64,000 bases of DNA from Devosia salina (GTDB lineage Bacteria; Pseudomonadota; Alphaproteobacteria; Rhizobiales; Devosiaceae), in NCBI RefSeq assembly GCF_019504385.1, contig NZ_CP080590.1:3080001-3144000 (forward strand). The letters are read 5' to 3'. Each line of letters starts with the position of its first letter. Position 1 is the stretch's first letter. The position numbers were made by a program, and so were the translations under genes. Below the pieces are notes generated by a model, which ran no database searches, was not told the DNA's origin, and saw only the letters and a program-made list of their open reading frames with translations. Shown here piece by piece: positions 54,923-63,976 of this stretch.

Positions 54923-56032
54923 TCAGAAGCTCGGGTCGTAATTGAAATAGAGCGGGTTGGAGAGGGCGATCATGTTCTGGCTTTGCGCCATTGAATTCGG
55001 CACTTCGGGATAGGGCGCCTGCGGCCCCTCGATCTCAACCCGGTAGTAATTGCGCTCGCCCAGGCCCGGCGTATCGGTGAACCGAACTGTCCGGCTCTCG
55101 GCATCCGTCACGAAGCTGCCAAAGGGGTCGCGGTTCTTGATGACGCGCACCCCATAATTGGCCCCGGGGATACCGCCGCCGGCCAGCCGCACCTCGAAGG
55201 TGACGGGGCGGCCGGTGGGATGGACATTGTCGCCCATCATCATCTCCATGACCCCGTCGCCATCCACATCGGCATAGAGCTCGACGCGGGGATTATAGGG
55301 GTTGGAGCTGACGGAAGCCCGGCCCTGCTCAAGGGCCCTGAGGATCGCCGGCTTGCTGCGCTCGCGGGCAAAGATCCAGGTCGTCGGCGTCCCCACGTAA
55401 TTGGCACTTGCCTCGACCGAGAGCGGCACGATCTGCTCGGGCGTATCGGGCACGCCATGATGGGAATCGCTGCCCCCGCGGGCGCCGAGCATCCGGCCGG
55501 ACTTCAGCATGTCGTCCCAGATGCGGACGCCGGGGATGTTCTTGGGCCAGACGCAGCCGTTCCAGATTTCCACCGAGTCAGCCAGGTCGAACGAATAGCC
55601 GTAATGGTTCTTGGTGCTGGGATGATTGGCGGACATGTGCACGCCAAGCTCCTGCTTGAGCCGAAGCAGGTTCCAGTCCCGGTCGTCCCGCGCATCGAAG
55701 ATGCGCTGATGGTCATAGGGCTCGCACGAGAGAATGTTGATGTGTCCGCGCGCCGCCGTCAGCTCGGCGCCATAGAACAGCAGCACGCTGTCGGAGCGGA
55801 ACTCGGGATCGGCCCACGTATGATGCGCCACCGCGCCCATCACATGCACATCGTGATCGGTGATCGCCAGGTAGTCGAAGCCCATCCGCTCGGCAAAGCC
55901 GATGATCTTGGCCTCCGGATTGTTCGAAGAATCGGTGCTGTGTCGCGAGTGCAGATGCCAGTCGCCCTTGACCCAGACCCCTTGGGAGAACCCTTCAAGG
56001 GAGGGCAGTGTTTCGGGAAGCGGCGGGATCAT
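54923..56032 (-). CDS. PHP-domain metallohydrolase (CehA/McbA family)
   Basis: This 369-residue protein has an N-terminal PHP domain. The metal-binding motifs are GDWHLHSRHSTDSS, ITDHDVHVMG, SANHPSTKNH and GGSDSHHG. The C-terminal roughly 120 residues are beta-rich with DVDGDGVMEMMMGD, which resembles a calcium-binding repeat loop. PHP enzymes cleave phosphoesters or carbamates. I chose ATG 56032, after GGAG, over longer frames. It is the last gene of the minus-strand glycan operon, 26 bp after the alpha-mannosidase. Confidence 0.8.
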   Translation of the reverse strand: MIPPLPETLPSLEGFSQGVWVKGDWHLHSRHSTDSSNNPEAKIIGFAERMGFDYLAITDHDVHVMGAVAHHTWADPEFRSDSVLLFYGAELTAARGHINILSCEPYDHQRIFDARDDRDWNLLRLKQELGVHMSANHPSTKNHYGYSFDLADSVEIWNGCVWPKNIPGVRIWDDMLKSGRMLGARGGSDSHHGVPDTPEQIVPLSVEASANYVGTPTTWIFARERSKPAILRALEQGRASVSSNPYNPRVELYADVDGDGVMEMMMGDNVHPTGRPVTFEVRLAGGGIPGANYGVRVIKNRDPFGSFVTDAESRTVRFTDTPGLGERNYYRVEIEGPQAPYPEVPNSMAQSQNMIALSNPLYFNYDPSF

Positions 56033-56058
56033 CGGCCAGTCTCCGGCAATTGGCTTGG

Positions 56059-59000
56059 TCAGGAATTGAGCTTGAGCGTCAGGATCTGGAACGGCGCAAG
56101 GCTGAGCCGCACGGCATTGTCGGTGATGGCCATGGCCATCCCCTTCTGTTCGAGAAGGTTGACGATCTGCGCCTCTTTGATCCCGGCCGGCAGGTGCAAC
56201 ACCGCCTCGGTGGCCCGGCCATGTGTCTCCCACAGTCGCACCACCATGCCCGCGCCGTCTTCACTCTTCTTGAGTGCCTCAAGCGTGACACCGGTGCCGT
56301 CGAGGCGCAGCAGCGGCGCCCCGGCCACCGGTGCCTCCGCCGCACCCGGCACCAGCTTGAGGGGCAGGTTGAAGGCCTCGGCGCGGCCAGGAATGTCGCT
56401 CTCGAGCAGGCCGTGATGCACGACGAGGGCGTAGCGGAAACGGTGCTCGCCCTGGTCGGCCTTGGGCCAGGGATAGGTGGGCGATTTGAGGATTGTCAGC
56501 CGCAGCGTGCTGCCCACGACGTCATAGCCATATTTGCTGTCATTGAGCATGGCGACGCCGAAATCGGGCTCGGACAGATCGACCCAGCGATGCATGACCG
56601 TTTCGAACCGGGCCTGGTCCCAGGAGGTGTTGCGGTGGGCGGGGCGACGCACATGCCCAAACTGGATCTCCGCCGTGCTCTCGCGCACCAGCAGGTCGAG
56701 CGGAAACGCGGCTTTGACCAGCGTGTCATGCTCATGCCAATCGATGAAGCTGTCGAAATCGAGCTGGTCGCTCCCCGCTTCGAGCGCCACCACCTGCACC
56801 AGCCGGGAATTCTCGTAGCGCCATTCGAAGCGGATGGCGGCGCGATAGGGACCGGTCTCGACCACCTCGGCCGAGACGAGGTCGTCGATCTCCCAGATCT
56901 GGTCTTCAAAACTTTCGTCAATGTCCCAGGCGTCGTACTCGACCGGCATGTCGCGATAAGCCTGGAAGCGGTTGGCGAGCGCGCCTTGCGGGATCAGTTC
57001 GCGCTGCCGGCGCTTGTCGAAAAGCGAGATGATGCGGCCTTGGCCGTCGAACCGGGCGGCGATCAGGGCATTCTCCAGCCCCGTTTCGGAGACTTTCAGA
57101 TCCGCTGAGCCGGAGGCGGCGATGCCCTCTCTGAGAGCAACCGGGGTCACCGCGATGGGCGCGAGGTCTCGGACCGGCACGGCCTGCGCAAGAGTGCCAT
57201 CGGCGCGCTGGATCGTCTGCGTGGCCAGCTCGACATCGCCGATACGTGCGATCTGCGCATCCGGGGCCTCGATTTCGAGCAGGCCATCTCTGCCGCGTCC
57301 AAGGACATTGAACAGCCCAGCCTGACCCGGCTGGGCGAAATGTCCCATCAGCTCGGCCCTCAATGCATCGGCGCGGGTGAAGAATTCCGCATAGTCGTGG
57401 TCGCTGTCATCGAAGACGGCGCCGATCGACGAGCCGGGCAGAATGTCGTGGAACTGGTTGAGCAGTACGATCCGCCAAAGCGCGTGCAGTTCCTCGGTCG
57501 CATAGGTCGTTCCGGCGCGCTGCTCGGTCAGCACCGCCAGCGCCTCGAGCTCGCGCAGCACCTGCTCGGCCAGCCGGTTGTTGCGCTTGTTCTTGGCCAC
57601 CGAGGTCAGCGTGCCGCGGTGATATTCGAGATAGAGCTCGCCCACCCAGGTCGGATAATCCTGCGGCCGCTCGGCCATGCGCTTGAGCAGGCGTTCGAAG
57701 AACGGGCGCATATGTTCGTGGCGTACGGCGGGGCAGCCGGGAATGCCCTTTTCCATGCGACGGATGTTCTCCAGCATTTCGCGGGTCGGCCCGCCGCCGC
57801 CATCGCCATGGCCATAGACCAGGAACAATTCCTTGTTGAGGTCCTGCTGCCCGTGGCGCCGCCAGGTGCCCATCACATGGGTCGGCTTGAGGTCGGGACA
57901 ATAGGTCGTGCCGATGCTCTTGGAATCATAGTTCTGCGTGGTCAGGAAATAGGCCGCCACCGTGCTGCCATCAATGCCTTCCCAGTGGAAGGTCTCATTG
58001 GGCATGCGGTTGGTGTCGTTCCAGCTCAGCTTGTGGGTGATGAACACATCCACGTCCGAAAGCTGCATCAATTGCGGCAGCGCGGCCGAATAGCCGAACG
58101 TGTCCGGCAGCCAGAAGATGCGGGGTGTGACCCCGAAGGTCTCCTGGTGATAGGCGATGCCATGCAGGATATGCCGCACGAAGCTTTCGCCATTGGTGAT
58201 ATTGGCGTCCGGCTCCAGCCACAGCGCGCCTTCGATCTCGAAGCGACCGGCCTCGACCTGCGCCTTCATGCGCTCGAAAACTTCGGGATAGTCTTCCGAA
58301 AGATAGTCGAGCAGCACGCCCTGATTATACATGAAGCGATAGTCGGGATATTGCTCCATCAGCGCCAGCGCCGTGGACATGGACCGCGCCATCTTCTGCC
58401 GCGTCTCGCGGATGCGCCACAGCCAGGCGACGTCGATATGCGTGTGGCCGGTGACGGTGACCACCGGCTTTTCCTCGAAGTCGGCGGCTTCATAAATCTC
58501 CGCGCCGATCGCCTCGGCCCGGCGCAGCGAGGCCGCAAACCGCTCCGCATCCCCCGGCCGGAAATCAACCGCGCGCAGGGCGCGATCGACGCGGGTGAGG
58601 ATGAAATGCCGCCGCGGATCGTCAGCCGCAAGGAGCCGCGCGACATTGAGCGGCACGCTGAGATCGTAGAACACTTTCTCGACCAGCGGATCGTGCAGCA
58701 GCAGCGCCATGGCCATGCCATGCTGGCGGCGGTCCTCGATCGTGCCGGCCTCGAGCAGGATCTCGTAGGCGGCACCGGGCTCACCATTTTCGCTGAGCAG
58801 CAGTTCCTGGTGATTGCCATCGACGCCCTGGGCAATCGTGCCATTGACCCGCACCAGGCATTGGGGATCTGAACGGCCGCGCGTGTTGCCGAACTGCGCA
58901 TCGACCTTGAGATAGACGCGCCGTCCCCGGGCAACCTCGGGCAGGGTGAACCGTGTGGCAAACCAGAAATAGCTTTCCGGCTCGCCCCAGACGAGTTCAC

Positions 59001-59157
59001 TGTCGACCGCTGTCCAATTGTCCCAGGCCTGCGCGACGATGGCGCAGCGCTCTTCCGGCAGCCCCCGCCGGAACCGCAGCGGCAGGGCGGTGTCCAGCCG
59101 GATAAAGATATGGCTCCGCAGCCGGGACAGAAGATGATCGAGCTTTTCAATACGCAT
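56059..59157 (-). CDS. Alpha-mannosidase, glycoside hydrolase family 38
   Basis: This 1032-residue cytoplasmic class II alpha-mannosidase has an N-terminal beta domain with a jelly-roll-like part (about 40-160). The catalytic barrel starts at about 230, with zinc-binding GHTHIDVAWLWRIRET (237-252) and catalytic D352 in WLPDTFGYSAALPQL. The helical bundle follows (NQFHDILPGSSI near 575), then C-terminal beta-sandwiches. There is no signal peptide, so it would act on imported oligosaccharides. The closest type is the Ams1-like branch. It lies between the 824-residue orphan and the PHP hydrolase in one operon. Confidence 0.93.
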   Translation of the reverse strand: MRIEKLDHLLSRLRSHIFIRLDTALPLRFRRGLPEERCAIVAQAWDNWTAVDSELVWGEPESYFWFATRFTLPEVARGRRVYLKVDAQFGNTRGRSDPQCLVRVNGTIAQGVDGNHQELLLSENGEPGAAYEILLEAGTIEDRRQHGMAMALLLHDPLVEKVFYDLSVPLNVARLLAADDPRRHFILTRVDRALRAVDFRPGDAERFAASLRRAEAIGAEIYEAADFEEKPVVTVTGHTHIDVAWLWRIRETRQKMARSMSTALALMEQYPDYRFMYNQGVLLDYLSEDYPEVFERMKAQVEAGRFEIEGALWLEPDANITNGESFVRHILHGIAYHQETFGVTPRIFWLPDTFGYSAALPQLMQLSDVDVFITHKLSWNDTNRMPNETFHWEGIDGSTVAAYFLTTQNYDSKSIGTTYCPDLKPTHVMGTWRRHGQQDLNKELFLVYGHGDGGGGPTREMLENIRRMEKGIPGCPAVRHEHMRPFFERLLKRMAERPQDYPTWVGELYLEYHRGTLTSVAKNKRNNRLAEQVLRELEALAVLTEQRAGTTYATEELHALWRIVLLNQFHDILPGSSIGAVFDDSDHDYAEFFTRADALRAELMGHFAQPGQAGLFNVLGRGRDGLLEIEAPDAQIARIGDVELATQTIQRADGTLAQAVPVRDLAPIAVTPVALREGIAASGSADLKVSETGLENALIAARFDGQGRIISLFDKRRQRELIPQGALANRFQAYRDMPVEYDAWDIDESFEDQIWEIDDLVSAEVVETGPYRAAIRFEWRYENSRLVQVVALEAGSDQLDFDSFIDWHEHDTLVKAAFPLDLLVRESTAEIQFGHVRRPAHRNTSWDQARFETVMHRWVDLSEPDFGVAMLNDSKYGYDVVGSTLRLTILKSPTYPWPKADQGEHRFRYALVVHHGLLESDIPGRAEAFNLPLKLVPGAAEAPVAGAPLLRLDGTGVTLEALKKSEDGAGMVVRLWETHGRATEAVLHLPAGIKEAQIVNLLEQKGMAMAITDNAVRLSLAPFQILTLKLNS

Positions 59158-59231
59158 GGTTGCAATCCGGAGCGGCCCGGAGGGCCAAAAAGGTCAGGGT
59201 CGGTTCGGTCTGTCGGCGCCGATCGCGCCGG

Positions 59232-61706
59232 CTACAGCCTTTCAAGCGCGATCGATGGTACGACCCCGCCAAACGGCTCTTGTGCCTGTGCTTCTCCGAT
59301 CAGCAAACCCCGGGTCCAGTCAAGGGTCAGTCGCGCATTGTCGGGGCGTTCGAGGACGAGGCTTTCGCCACCTGTGTGGCGCAGACGACAGCGCCGGACA
59401 TAGGCGGTGAATGCCTCCAGGTCCTGGTTCTCGGCAACGATCACGGCCCAGCCCTGGTCCGGGCCGGTCAGGCGATATTCGATGCCGGCGCAGGGACCAT
59501 TCTCCATGGCCACGAGGGGACCCAAGGCCTTGTACGCCACCAGCCCCTTGCCGCCTTCAAGGATCAGCGTGTCGCCATCCAGATGGTGCACCAGCCCAGC
59601 TTGGGCCGCATAGACATGGGAGAAATCAAGTCGGGCGGTAGCCCCCAGCCGGAAGAGCGCCATGGCGGCATTGCGGTGCTGGCCGACCCGCGGCAGCACG
59701 CCATTGCCGGCCCAATAGGAGGGACGCTGCTGACCCCAGGGATCGTCCTCGCCGGGATGGTTGAGCCAGCTGCGGGCCATGGGATGGCTGGCGAAGCGCA
59801 GGTCGAGCACATGCTGCTGGTGGCCATAGCCGCCCGCGCGCGCCCCACTATTGCTCGATAGCTGAACATACCGGGTCTTGTAGAGGCTCAATTGCGCCGC
59901 CTCGCCATAGCCCTGCGTGTAGCGCGCCGTCACCACCTGCCCGTCATCCGGGGCCACATAAGCGCCGATTTCGGCCGGTGACTCATAGCCGCCCGCGGCA
60001 AACAGCGGCAGCGAGGCCACGCCGGTGTTGAGCCAGCCCGTTCCAAACGCGACGGCTGCAAAGGGGGCCAGTTCGGTCAGGGGTCCGGCGCGCAGTTCCT
60101 TGTCATAGGCCCGCCCCATCGACCCTGCGGGGACACCGCCAAGCGTATGGAGCGCGACCATGGTGAAGATGCGATCGCAGAGCACCTTCGCGCGCCCGGC
60201 AATCGGCTCCGGCGCCAGCTCGACCAGAGCCAGCAGGCCAATGAAGTCCACCGGGTAGTAGGCAGCCGAGTTCCACTCGGCCAGGCCTTCTTCCTCCACC
60301 GAATCCAGCCACAGCCCGAGGCGCTCTGTTGCCAGGGCTGCCTGCTGGGCGCCGGTCCGTCCGGAGCAGGCGAAGACCGCCTCGGGGAAGCTGAGACCGG
60401 CCAGAAGCTGGGAGACGTGGAAGCACAGCGCGTGGTTCTCGCTCCAGAACCACATCACGTCATTGCCCGGCTCGTCCACCCAATAGCGGAATTCGAGCAG
60501 AGCGCGGCGTGTGCGTTCGGCAAGATCGCTTGGGAAATCGCTCTGGTGGCGTATCCAGGCCCAGAGCAGCGGCACCGAAACGAAATCGGCACAGTCCCGC
60601 CGCTCCTCGATCGCCAGCAGCGTGTCCTCGATGATCGGCCGCAGTCGTGGGTCGTCCGCGCGGCCGGTGGCGAGGATCGCAGTGGCGGTGCCCATGCGCA
60701 TCTCACCGTGCAGCGCGGCATGCTCCAGTGCCCGCGCCTTGCGGCTGGCGAGATCGGGACCAATGTCGCTGGGCTCGATGTCGTGCAGGATCGGACAGCC
60801 AATCGAGCGATCCACCCGGCTGTCACCGGCCACAAAGGTCAGGTCGAGCGTATGATAGCCGTCGGGCAGTTCCGTGCCGCTGCAGAGGGTCACGCTGGTC
60901 GCCCCCGCGGGCAGATGCAGGGTGCGATCGAGCAGGGTCGCATGGGTATGCGAGGTGGTGCTGATCCGCGCCACGATATCGACAGCAATGCGCGCCGGGG
61001 TGTCGAACGCCAGCACCACATCCTGGGCGCCGCTGATCACATCCCCCCGCGTCCGCACCTGGCTGGACAGCGCCTTGAGCGCCTCGACATTACGACCCAG
61101 CCGCGCGCCCTCAAGGAAGACGTCGAGCCGCACGTCGTCAAGCAACACCAATTCGAAGAACCAGTTGACGTCGCGCTCGGCCATGTCTTCGGTCAGCACG
61201 ATAACGTCGCTCCCACCGGCCTTGAGAGGCAGGTGGACCACGGTCTCCTGTGTCTGGTTGCGGGTGAATGGCTCGAACCGCGCTGCGAGCACGCCATCCA
61301 CCCAGATATGCACGCCCCCGCGCGTCGAAAGACGGAACGAGCAGTAGCGGTCCTCGGGCGCCACAAGCCGCGTCCGGCACCAGCGCGCCAGCCGGGTCGG
61401 CCGGTGTCGGAACTGGCTGAATTCGACACGTCGGTTATTGCCCGGCAGATAGAGGCTTTCGACTGGCCAGTCCGTTCGCAGGCTCACATTGCGGGCAGCG
61501 ACCTCCCGCCAGGTCGCGACCCGGCAGGGCAGATCGCCGACATCGACGAAACCATTGATGTATTTGTAGTTCTGCGGGTCACGCGCCGGGGCTGGTTCCC
61601 CGGGAAAGTGGCGCGCCTCGACGGGCGACAGTTCCCAGGCGTTCAGGCTGTCGCCACGGGCGATACTCATCAATGGCGTCGTCATCAAAAGTCTTTCAGT
61701 TTGCAC
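59232..61706 (-). CDS. Large orphan protein of a glycan-type operon
   Basis: This protein of about 824 residues begins at GTG 61706, directly after the stop of the preceding gene (TGA-GTG); ATG 61685 is an alternative. I recognise no named family. The layout suggests an N-terminal beta-sandwich (about 70-200, with HIWVDGVLAARFEPF, resembling a carbohydrate-binding or Ig-like domain), a second beta domain (about 215-300), and a helical stretch (about 320-640) like an alpha-alpha toroid of lyases. A beta-rich C-terminal part ends near 810. ENHALCFHVSQLLAGL and LAEWNSAAYYPVDFIGLLAL may carry catalytic Asn, His, Glu and Tyr residues. A heparinase/alginate-lyase-like role is possible. Confidence 0.6.
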   Translation of the reverse strand: MQTERLLMTTPLMSIARGDSLNAWELSPVEARHFPGEPAPARDPQNYKYINGFVDVGDLPCRVATWREVAARNVSLRTDWPVESLYLPGNNRRVEFSQFRHRPTRLARWCRTRLVAPEDRYCSFRLSTRGGVHIWVDGVLAARFEPFTRNQTQETVVHLPLKAGGSDVIVLTEDMAERDVNWFFELVLLDDVRLDVFLEGARLGRNVEALKALSSQVRTRGDVISGAQDVVLAFDTPARIAVDIVARISTTSHTHATLLDRTLHLPAGATSVTLCSGTELPDGYHTLDLTFVAGDSRVDRSIGCPILHDIEPSDIGPDLASRKARALEHAALHGEMRMGTATAILATGRADDPRLRPIIEDTLLAIEERRDCADFVSVPLLWAWIRHQSDFPSDLAERTRRALLEFRYWVDEPGNDVMWFWSENHALCFHVSQLLAGLSFPEAVFACSGRTGAQQAALATERLGLWLDSVEEEGLAEWNSAAYYPVDFIGLLALVELAPEPIAGRAKVLCDRIFTMVALHTLGGVPAGSMGRAYDKELRAGPLTELAPFAAVAFGTGWLNTGVASLPLFAAGGYESPAEIGAYVAPDDGQVVTARYTQGYGEAAQLSLYKTRYVQLSSNSGARAGGYGHQQHVLDLRFASHPMARSWLNHPGEDDPWGQQRPSYWAGNGVLPRVGQHRNAAMALFRLGATARLDFSHVYAAQAGLVHHLDGDTLILEGGKGLVAYKALGPLVAMENGPCAGIEYRLTGPDQGWAVIVAENQDLEAFTAYVRRCRLRHTGGESLVLERPDNARLTLDWTRGLLIGEAQAQEPFGGVVPSIALERL

Positions 61707-62930
61707 TCAGCCCCGAAAAGGTGCCGGCCCGCGGTAATGCAGCAGGGATTCGAGCTGCTCCAACAGGGCCGGCAGTTCTTCGGGAGAACCTATTTTGTAA
61801 TCGGGGTGCTCGCTGGAATCGGCAGGCTCATGCGTGCGCAGGCTCGACCAGGCCATGAAGACCGAGGTGATGCCCAGCGCATTGGCGCCCTTGATGTCGC
61901 GCGAGAGATTGTTGCCCACCATGACGCAGCGCCAGGCCTCGGACCGGTCGATACCGATCGCCGAAAACGCCGCCTCGAACATGCGCGCGTCAGGCTTGAG
62001 CGCGCCAATATCCTCGGAAATCACATGGGCGTCGAACAGATCCCAGAGCTGGTGGCGCCCAAGCAGGTTGACGAAACTCTGCCGCGGACCATCGGCCACC
62101 AGCACCAGGCAATAGCCGGCGGCCTTGAGCGCGCGCATCATTTCGCCAGCGCCGGGGATGAGGTCGCCCTGCAGCACCACTTCGGTACCAGGCGCCTTAA
62201 CCTCGGTGCGTTCATCGACCAGCGTATCGCCGCAATCGAGAAACACCGCCCTGAGATGTCCATTCGCGCCCCGCAACCGGGCAAGCTCATGTTCGACCCG
62301 CTCGGGAATGCTGGCCTCCAGCTCGGCCCAGGGCATCAATTGCACGGGCTCGGTCAGCGCCAGGTAGCGATGACTGGGCACGAAGGCATCGCGCCGCATC
62401 TTGAGCCGGGCCAGGCGATGGTCGGCCCCGCTTGGTCGATAGTCGCCGCGCTGCGCAAAGGGATTGCCAAGATGCACGCCCTCGATGCCGGCTGCCGGGC
62501 CACAGGCGATCGCCAGCTTCTGGCGGTCCCCCTCACCCATCAGCTCCGGAGTAGCCCAATGGGCATGCTTGCCGGCCTCGACATAGACCACCGGGCGGCC
62601 ATCACGCAGTTCCGCCTGGCCGTTTCCGGCATCCATGACCCGTCGACCGCCATGCGCCGAGGCTTCGACGCGAACGACCCGGCCTTCTTCATCGGCATGG
62701 ACCCAGACATGCTCGAGATCATAGAGATGGCCGATGTCCCAATCATAGTAGATCGCATATTCGACCGTCACCGCGGCGACCGGTTCGACCAAGAATTTCG
62801 ACGAGGGCGACTGACCGGCGGTCCTGAACACCGTGTAGCCATAGGCGACAGGGCGATAGGGCTCGCTGGCATCCAGCATCAGCTGCGGCGCCAGCCGGGC
62901 CGCCAGGTCATGCGCGCCGTCCAGCTTCAT
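61707..62930 (-). CDS. Two-domain protein: NPP1/Vps62-like N-terminus fused to HAD phosphatase
   Basis: This 407-residue protein has C-terminal HAD signatures: motif I VFLDCGDTLVDE (about residues 234-245), motif II VADGPRQSF, motif III Lys in IGALKPDARMFE and motif IV MVGNNLSRDIKGA. In motif I the DxD becomes DCGDT, as in many HAD phosphatases. The N-terminal 225 residues (YAIYYDWDIGHLYDLEHVWV, VEASAHGG, PVVYVEAGKHAHW) recall NPP1/Vps62-like domains. ATG 62930 overlaps the transporter stop by ATGA, and the stop abuts the orphan gene. A sugar-phosphate phosphatase role in the operon is inference. Confidence 0.7.
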   Translation of the reverse strand: MKLDGAHDLAARLAPQLMLDASEPYRPVAYGYTVFRTAGQSPSSKFLVEPVAAVTVEYAIYYDWDIGHLYDLEHVWVHADEEGRVVRVEASAHGGRRVMDAGNGQAELRDGRPVVYVEAGKHAHWATPELMGEGDRQKLAIACGPAAGIEGVHLGNPFAQRGDYRPSGADHRLARLKMRRDAFVPSHRYLALTEPVQLMPWAELEASIPERVEHELARLRGANGHLRAVFLDCGDTLVDERTEVKAPGTEVVLQGDLIPGAGEMMRALKAAGYCLVLVADGPRQSFVNLLGRHQLWDLFDAHVISEDIGALKPDARMFEAAFSAIGIDRSEAWRCVMVGNNLSRDIKGANALGITSVFMAWSSLRTHEPADSSEHPDYKIGSPEELPALLEQLESLLHYRGPAPFRG

Positions 62931-63976
62931 GCCACCGCCCCGACCAGCGACAATTCTTCGGCGAAGTGGCAACGCACCTGCCGGCCGCCAGCCACCGTCC
63001 GCAGGGCCGGCACTTCAGTGGCGCATTTGGCCTGTGCATAGGGACAGCGCGGGTGGAAGCTGCAGCCTGCCGGCGGATTGGCGGCATTGGCGATTTCACC
63101 CTTGAGCGGCACGCGCTTGCGCGCCCGGTTGCCGCGCGGATCCGGCTGCGGCACCGCGGCCATCAGGGCCTCGGTATAAGGGTGCAGCGGCTTGGCAAAG
63201 AGCTGTTCGGTCGGCGCCACTTCCATCAGCCGGCCCAGATACATCACCCCGACGCGGTCCGAGATATGCTCGACCATGCCCAGGTCATGGGTGATGAAGA
63301 GATAGGTGAGGCCAAACCTCTCCTGCAGGTCCTGCAACAGGTTGATGTTCTGTGCCGCCACCGACACGTCGAGGGCTGACACGGCCTCGTCTGCGGCGAT
63401 GAAACTGGGATTGAGCGCCAATGCCCGGGCAATGCCGATACGCTGGCGCTGCCCACCGGAAAAGGCGTGCGGATAGCGACCGATGAACTCGGGCCGCAGG
63501 CCCACCACCTGCAGCAGTTCGGCGACGCGGTCGCGGATTTCCCCCTGCGAACCGACCCCGTGGATGACCATGGGTTCACCCACCAGCTCGAGCAACGTCA
63601 TGCGCGGGTTGAGCGAGGAATAGGGATCCTGGAAGATCATCTGCATTTCGCGCCGCATGGAGCGCATCTGCCGGTCGCTGAGCGCGGAGAGATCGACCAC
63701 CGATCCATCGGCCTGGCGGAACAGGATCTGCCCGTCGGTCAGCGAATAGGCGCGCAGCATCAGCCGCGCCACGGTGGACTTGCCCGAGCCGGACTCGCCG
63801 ACGAGACCGAAGGTCTCGCCCTTGCGGATATCGAGCGACACGTCATCGATCGCCTTGATGTCCCCGACCTTGCGCCGCAGCCAGCCGGCATGCACGGGAA
63901 AGTACTTCTTGAGGTTGCGCACCGAGATCAGCACGTCATCCGGCATGGTCTGGGTCATGGTGGTGGCCTCAGGCAT
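62927..63976 (-). CDS. Oligopeptide/oligosaccharide ABC transporter ATPase (OppF/DppF type)
   Basis: This 349-residue ATPase has Walker A GESGSGKST (about residues 51-59), Q-loop MIFQDPYSSLNPRM, signature FSGGQRQRI and Walker B FIAADEAVSALD. The OppF C-terminal cluster-binding motif GCSFHPRCPYAQAKC (about 305-319) is also present. In Walker B the usual acidic EP is EA (ADEAVSALD), a variation common in this subfamily. AAGGAG precedes ATG 63976. It is downstream of a partner ATPase gene and is coupled to the two-domain protein gene by ATGA. Given the mannosidase context, the cargo may be an oligosaccharide. Confidence 0.88.
   Translation of the reverse strand: MPEATTMTQTMPDDVLISVRNLKKYFPVHAGWLRRKVGDIKAIDDVSLDIRKGETFGLVGESGSGKSTVARLMLRAYSLTDGQILFRQADGSVVDLSALSDRQMRSMRREMQMIFQDPYSSLNPRMTLLELVGEPMVIHGVGSQGEIRDRVAELLQVVGLRPEFIGRYPHAFSGGQRQRIGIARALALNPSFIAADEAVSALDVSVAAQNINLLQDLQERFGLTYLFITHDLGMVEHISDRVGVMYLGRLMEVAPTEQLFAKPLHPYTEALMAAVPQPDPRGNRARKRVPLKGEIANAANPPAGCSFHPRCPYAQAKCATEVPALRTVAGGRQVRCHFAEELSLVGAVA

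Noticed and set aside
60147..63041. A 964-codon open frame on the plus strand opposite the mannosidase-operon genes
   Set aside because: The minus strand has overlapping, coupled genes with recognisable HAD motifs. The plus-strand product shows no domain and biased composition.
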